Positions 51,835 to 55,575 of a stretch of DNA of 55,575 nucleotides are shown here, piece by piece (position 1 is the first letter of the stretch; each line of letters starts with the position of its first letter). The stretch comes from Candidatus Gastranaerophilales bacterium (GTDB taxonomy: Bacteria; Cyanobacteriota; Vampirovibrionia; Gastranaerophilales; Gastranaerophilaceae): positions 1 through 55,575 of the forward strand of contig CALVBW010000005.1 in the NCBI GenBank assembly GCA_944325945.1. Direction: 5' to 3'. Position numbers and translations under genes: made by a program. The notes below the pieces were generated by a model. It saw only the letters and a program-made list of their open reading frames with translations, ran no database searches and had not been told where the DNA came from.

Positions 51835-52504
51835 AAGTACCTGCCTGAATATCTCTAACTATTTCGCCATTATCAAGCGTTATTACACGTTTTCTGAAAT
51901 AATCTACCATAGCATTATCATGGGTAGATACAATAACAGTAATTCCTCTTTGATTAATCTGATCCAAAATCTGCATAATTTCCATAGAATTTTTCGGATC
52001 AAGATTACCCGTAGGTTCATCCGCAATTAAAAGCGGAGGACCGTTTACTATTGCACGCGCAATTCCGACTCTCTGCTGTTCACCGCCGGACAATTCGGAC
52101 GGTTTTGCATGTTTTTTGTCATAAAGCCCGACAATCTTTAAGGCGCCTGAAACACGTGCGTTAATTTCACGGGAACTTATACCTAAAGTTCTGATAACAT
52201 ATGCTACATTATCAAAAACAGTATGGTTTTGCAGCAATTTATAATCCTGAAAAACAATTCCCATGCAGCGTCTTAAATTCGGAATTCTGTCGTTTGAAAG
52301 ATTTGCAACATTAATTCCGCCAATAGTAACAGTACCGCTTGTCGGTTTTTCTTCACTGTATAAAAGCTTCATCAATGTAGATTTACCCGCACCTGATGCG
52401 CCGACGATAAATACAAATTCCCCTGATAAAATATCAAGATTAACGTTTTTCAATGCATAGTGATCGTTATCATATTTTTTTGTAACTGAACGAAATTGTA
52501 TCAT
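51827..52504 (-). CDS. ftsE: Cell division ATP-binding protein FtsE
   Basis: 225 residues. ABC ATPase motifs are complete: Walker A GASGAGKST, Q-loop VFQDYKLL, signature LSGGEQQRVGIARAI, Walker B LLIADEPTGNLD and the switch His in VSTHD. The start shares one base with the stop of the transketolase-like gene (TAATG). It forms FtsEX with the next gene. Confidence 0.96.
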   Translation of the reverse strand: MIQFRSVTKKYDNDHYALKNVNLDILSGEFVFIVGASGAGKSTLMKLLYSEEKPTSGTVTIGGINVANLSNDRIPNLRRCMGIVFQDYKLLQNHTVFDNVAYVIRTLGISSREINARVSGALKIVGLYDKKHAKPSELSGGEQQRVGIARAIVNGPPLLIADEPTGNLDPKNSMEIMQILDQINQRGITVIVSTHDNAMVDYFRKRVITLDNGEIVRDIQAGTYE

Positions 52505-53457
52505 TATTTTTCATCCTTTAATTTAGATTTAATTCTTTTAGCGAGAGTTTCGGAGGTAAGCCCGTAATATTCCAAAAGCTCACCGGCTTCACCGCTTTGT
52601 CCGAACTCATCATGTATACCTATTCTGTAGACTTTTGCAGGATAATATCCGCACAAAGCTTCACAAACAGCAGAGCCTAATCCGCCGATTACGGAATGAT
52701 TTTCTACCGTAATTGCATAATTTGTTTTCTTAACACTGTTAATTACCGTATCTATATCAAGAGGCTTAATCACCGGAACATGGATGACTTCAGCAGAAAT
52801 TCCATCATTCTTCAATATTTCGGCAGCACCGAGAGCTTCAGCCAAAGTTTCACCGTTTGTAAAAATTGAAACGTCATTTCCTTCTTCCATGACAACAGCC
52901 TTATGAATATTAAAATGATAATTTTCACCGAAAATATCCGGCACATTGCTTCTTGCAATTCTTATATACATCGGTCCGTCATGCAGTGCAGCATATTTAA
53001 TTACCTCTTCGCATTCTTTGGAATCTGCCGGAACGATAACCGTCATATGCGGGATATTACGCATTAATGCAACATCTTCTAATGCCTGATGGCTTGCGCC
53101 GTCTTCACCAACCGTAATTCCGCCGTGTGTACCGACAATTTTTACATTAAATTCAGGATAACAAACAGAATTTCTGATTTGATCATATGTTCTTCCCGTA
53201 ACAAACATTGCAAAACTTGAAACAAAAGGTATTTTTCCTTCTGAAGCCAGACCGGCTGCAGTTGCTATCATGTCCTGTTCGGCTATCCCGCAATCGAAAA
53301 ATCTATCAGGAAATTTTTTAGCAAATGTCTGAGTTTGAGTAGAGCATGACAAATCTGCATCCATGACAACAATTTTTGGATTTATTTCGCCGGCTTCAGC
53401 CAAAGCATTACCAAAAGCAGAACGAATAGACTTTTTATTTGTTTTATCTATTATCAT
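52504..53457 (-). CDS. Transketolase C-terminal subunit (split transketolase)
   Basis: 317 residues. It corresponds to the pyrimidine-binding and C-terminal domains (FGNALAEAGEINPKIVVMDA, DRFFDCGIAEQDMIATAAGL, GTHGGITVGEDGASHQALED, TVENHSVIGGLGSAVCE). The thiamine-diphosphate-binding N-terminal half is missing and is not next to it in this window, so a partner must lie elsewhere. Split transketolases transfer two-carbon units in the pentose phosphate pathway; a DXS-like role is less likely. It leads the ftsE-ftsX operon. Only a weak GGGGA precedes the ATG. Confidence 0.9.
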   Translation of the reverse strand: MIIDKTNKKSIRSAFGNALAEAGEINPKIVVMDADLSCSTQTQTFAKKFPDRFFDCGIAEQDMIATAAGLASEGKIPFVSSFAMFVTGRTYDQIRNSVCYPEFNVKIVGTHGGITVGEDGASHQALEDVALMRNIPHMTVIVPADSKECEEVIKYAALHDGPMYIRIARSNVPDIFGENYHFNIHKAVVMEEGNDVSIFTNGETLAEALGAAEILKNDGISAEVIHVPVIKPLDIDTVINSVKKTNYAITVENHSVIGGLGSAVCEALCGYYPAKVYRIGIHDEFGQSGEAGELLEYYGLTSETLAKRIKSKLKDEK

Positions 53458-53715
53458 TATATCCCCGTCTGTAAGTGTATTTCAGGCATATTACAGCCTA
53501 CAAAAACATTATAACATAAACAAATTACCGGTTGTAATAAATTTACTCAATGTTTACAATAATTATAAGCCGAAAAAGCCCTATTAATAAGACTTTTATA
53601 AACCTATTGTTAAGATTTATTAAAAAATAAGCAAAATTAAGCAATTAAATTTCTTGAGGGACATTTAAACGGTAGAATAGAAATATGACAATATTTATTG
53701 AAAGGAAGTTTACTA

Positions 53716-54858
53716 ATGTTACAAGTTCCAAATTTACCCAGTTATCAATTACAACAGCCGAATTATAATGCTGTAAAAATTGATATTCACAACCCGACAG
53801 TAGGCACTGCGACATGTCCGATGCAGCAGCCTCAATACAATCCGCAATATGCACCTATAACAACACCTTATTATGCATATCCGCAGACACAGTTATATGA
53901 TTACCCGCAGGTATCAAACGCTCAACCATATTACCAGCCGACAATACAACCGGTAAATGTTAATGCATCAGCTAATGCATCAGCATCAGTTCAGCAACCT
54001 GTAATTCAACAACCCGTTGTTCAGCCGCAACCTGCAGTTCAACAACCGGTAGTATGTACCCCCTGCCCGCCATGTCCGGCAGTTCCGGCACCGCAAGTAG
54101 CAGAAGCAGCAGCATCTGCAGCTGCCACTGTTCAACCGGCACAGGTAAACATCAACCAGGCACCGCAGCCTGCTCCTGTTGCAACGGCACCGGCAGCAGC
54201 TCCGGCAGAAGCGCCGAAAGTTGAAGTTGTTCCTCCGGTAGAAGCTGCTCCTCAGGTTGATTTGAACGGATTTATTGCAAAATTATCAAACCCTGACTTT
54301 GAAGTTCAGGCAAATGCAATGGAAGAAATTGCCAATATGGTAAATGATGAATCTCAAAAAGCTCAAGCAACTGAATTATTAGATTCAAAAATAGTAGATG
54401 CTTTAACAAATATAATTAATACTGATTCAAGCAAATTGGCAGGACCGACACAGGAACAAATTGCCGCAAGACAAAAATTAATGGCAGGTCAGCAGATTTC
54501 AGATCAGGAAAAAGCATTAGCAACAACAATAACTCCGATGGAACAAGCTGAAAGAAATAAAAGCTATGCGATGTTCACATCAGCAATCTTAGAAAAATTA
54601 TACGCAGACGAAGTCAAAAAATTAACCGGAACAACAGTTCCATTGACTGAATTACCTGCAGCAATGACTATTGTTGACCAGTTAAAAGACAATCCGAACC
54701 CGATGGTAAGAACATCAGCAATTGAAGCATTAAGCTATATTCAAAACCCCGAATACAAAAAAGATTTAACAACTTTGTTCACAATCGCTCAAAAAGATCA
54801 GGACAAAGCAGTACAAGAAGCAGCAACAGCAGCCCTTGATAAGTTAAATCAAATCTAA
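53716..54858 (+). CDS. Pro/Gln/Ala-rich protein with C-terminal HEAT-like helical repeats
   Basis: 380 residues from ATG 53716 (AAAGGAAG upstream). Residues 1-180 are low-complexity and probably disordered: Tyr/Pro/Gln-rich, then ASANASAS, a series of QQPVVQ-like units and an Ala/Pro stretch. A Cys cluster (CTPCPPCP) sits near residue 115. Residues about 190-380 are helical with HEAT-like units (NPDFEVQANAMEEIANMV, NPMVRTSAIEALSYI, DKAVQEAATAALDKL). No signal peptide. The family is unknown; it may be a cytosolic scaffold. Confidence 0.8.
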   Translation: MLQVPNLPSYQLQQPNYNAVKIDIHNPTVGTATCPMQQPQYNPQYAPITTPYYAYPQTQLYDYPQVSNAQPYYQPTIQPVNVNASANASASVQQPVIQQPVVQPQPAVQQPVVCTPCPPCPAVPAPQVAEAAASAAATVQPAQVNINQAPQPAPVATAPAAAPAEAPKVEVVPPVEAAPQVDLNGFIAKLSNPDFEVQANAMEEIANMVNDESQKAQATELLDSKIVDALTNIINTDSSKLAGPTQEQIAARQKLMAGQQISDQEKALATTITPMEQAERNKSYAMFTSAILEKLYADEVKKLTGTTVPLTELPAAMTIVDQLKDNPNPMVRTSAIEALSYIQNPEYKKDLTTLFTIAQKDQDKAVQEAATAALDKLNQI

Positions 54859-54885
54859 ACACATAACCGAATTCCTTTCTTTAAA

Positions 54886-54918
54886 TAAAGAAGTCCTCTC
54901 CTAAAGAGAGGACTTCTT
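54886..54918. terminator. Bidirectional terminator between the HEAT-like gene and the third prepilin
   Basis: AGAAGTCCTCTC-CTAAA-GAGAGGACTTCT, a 12-bp perfect stem between convergent genes. Confidence 0.85.
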
Positions 54919-54928
54919 GTCACATAAA

Positions 54929-55575
54929 TTAAGGCAGGCACTCCCAATATCCTTTTGTGTCATCATCAGGGCACACATCATGCATTGCATACCACGAACA
55001 ACCAAGACCGTTACCACGCTGGGTAGAAGTTTTGTTACATGGTGAGCCTTTTTGATAAGCCCCGAGTTTACAAGCTTCAAGAGGAATTCCGCCTGTATTA
55101 CCATATGTTTCTTCACATTCAGTCAAAACTGCTTCTATTTCATCATTCGTATAGGACATACTTTGCTTTATCGGCTGCAAATAGTCATTATCATCCATCC
55201 AAAACGAAAATATATCATGACCTAACGCATTCGGTCCCTTTTCCGCTCCGTTAATATCAAATGTGAAACCTAATTGACTTGAATTTATCCTTATCTCATA
55301 ACAACTGCCGTCAGCAATTAATTTCGTCGGCTGTGTTACCGAACCCTTATCTGTATATGCAACAGCCTGTTTATTATATGTCATAACATCATCTTTATAT
55401 TCACAGGTACCTACTGTCTTAAAATATTTATCAAACATTGCTTTACACTCAGAAGTATGAGGATATGAGGTTCCATTATACGTTGCACAATATGACTTAA
55501 AATTTCCGTTCGTTTCACTTTTTGCAAACAATACCGCCTGCGAAATCTCAGCATATTTCTTTGTGAATTGCGTCT
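54929..55575 (-). CDS. Prepilin-like protein, N-terminus beyond the window edge
   Basis: The frame is open to the window end, and the last bases encode TQFTKKYAEISQAVLFAKSE, the segment that follows the hydrophobic pilin helix in this family; the FTLAEV core must lie just beyond 55575. The body (215 codons visible) has several cysteines and ends GLGCSWYAMHDVCPDDDTKG, parallel to the tails of the two other prepilins here. An apparent ATG at 55531 is internal. Confidence 0.8.
   Translation of the reverse strand, partial: TQFTKKYAEISQAVLFAKSETNGNFKSYCATYNGTSYPHTSECKAMFDKYFKTVGTCEYKDDVMTYNKQAVAYTDKGSVTQPTKLIADGSCYEIRINSSQLGFTFDINGAEKGPNALGHDIFSFWMDDNDYLQPIKQSMSYTNDEIEAVLTECEETYGNTGGIPLEACKLGAYQKGSPCNKTSTQRGNGLGCSWYAMHDVCPDDDTKGYWECLP

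Noticed and set aside
55488-55531. ATG 55531 as the start of the third prepilin
   Set aside because: The frame continues to the window edge with sequence typical of the region after the pilin helix, so this ATG is internal.

Overview
The window is an AT-rich bacterial chromosome segment of ordinary housekeeping density. It carries no phage, integrase, transposase or CRISPR array. The gene mix is S-layer-homology protein, several class-III-like prepilins sharing an FTLAEVLITLGIIG core, DAP dehydrogenase, GatD, AnmK, PBP4-type DacB, a CHASE2 diguanylate cyclase, and many very small lineage-specific proteins. My best inference is a gut-type Melainabacteria/Vampirovibrionia (Gastranaerophilales-like, non-photosynthetic cyanobacterial sister lineage). 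This is inferred from gene style only; no rRNA is present.

Layout. 1-8.5 kb: two tRNA-Arg, an exported pectate lyase, thyX, rpmE, then a rightward cluster of small ORF, CHASE2-GGDEF, exported protein, TPR protein and proS. 8.5-17.8 kb: gtrA-like/gatD diverge from tatD-tlyA, followed by the leftward tig-clpP-clpX-polA operon. 18-24.8 kb: acyltransferase-like/nitrilase/dacB operon, glycosyltransferase, oxidoreductase, phosphatidyltransferase, trmL and nnrD. 24.9-31.8 kb: anmK, a probable new small RNA, a tandem WYL regulator pair and dnaE. 31.8-35 kb: repeat-rich tRNA region (Gly, Thr, Thr, Tyr) around a large orphan membrane-anchored protein. 35.4-41.6 kb: guanidine-I riboswitch with a Gdx/SugE exporter, divergent MerR gene, ddh, SLH protein, umuC-like polymerase and NFACT/RqcH-like protein. 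41.7-49.7 kb: prepilin, NfeD-SPFH pair, a 553-bp inverted-repeat element, aspS, ribF, a second prepilin behind an array of palindromic repeats, and an isochorismatase-like hydrolase. 49.7-55.6 kb: a pseudo-receiver/pseudo-GGDEF protein with ftsX, ftsE and a transketolase C-half, then a Pro/Gln-rich HEAT-like protein and a third, truncated prepilin.

The least expected signals are these. (1) At least nine genes have a -10 hexamer followed by exactly 6-7 bases and then the start codon, with no Shine-Dalgarno, which implies widespread leaderless mRNAs beside ordinary SD-led genes. (2) Two prepilin loci have a strong SD and ATG running into a G10 or G9 tract that is one base out of frame with the downstream prepilin. 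(3) A chain of palindromic repeats upstream of the second prepilin is stop-free for about 480 bases in the prepilin frame. (4) An approximately 138-nt promoter-to-terminator RNA lies upstream of anmK. (5) Structured repeat families sit beside tRNA genes, and two inverted-repeat elements look like MITEs.
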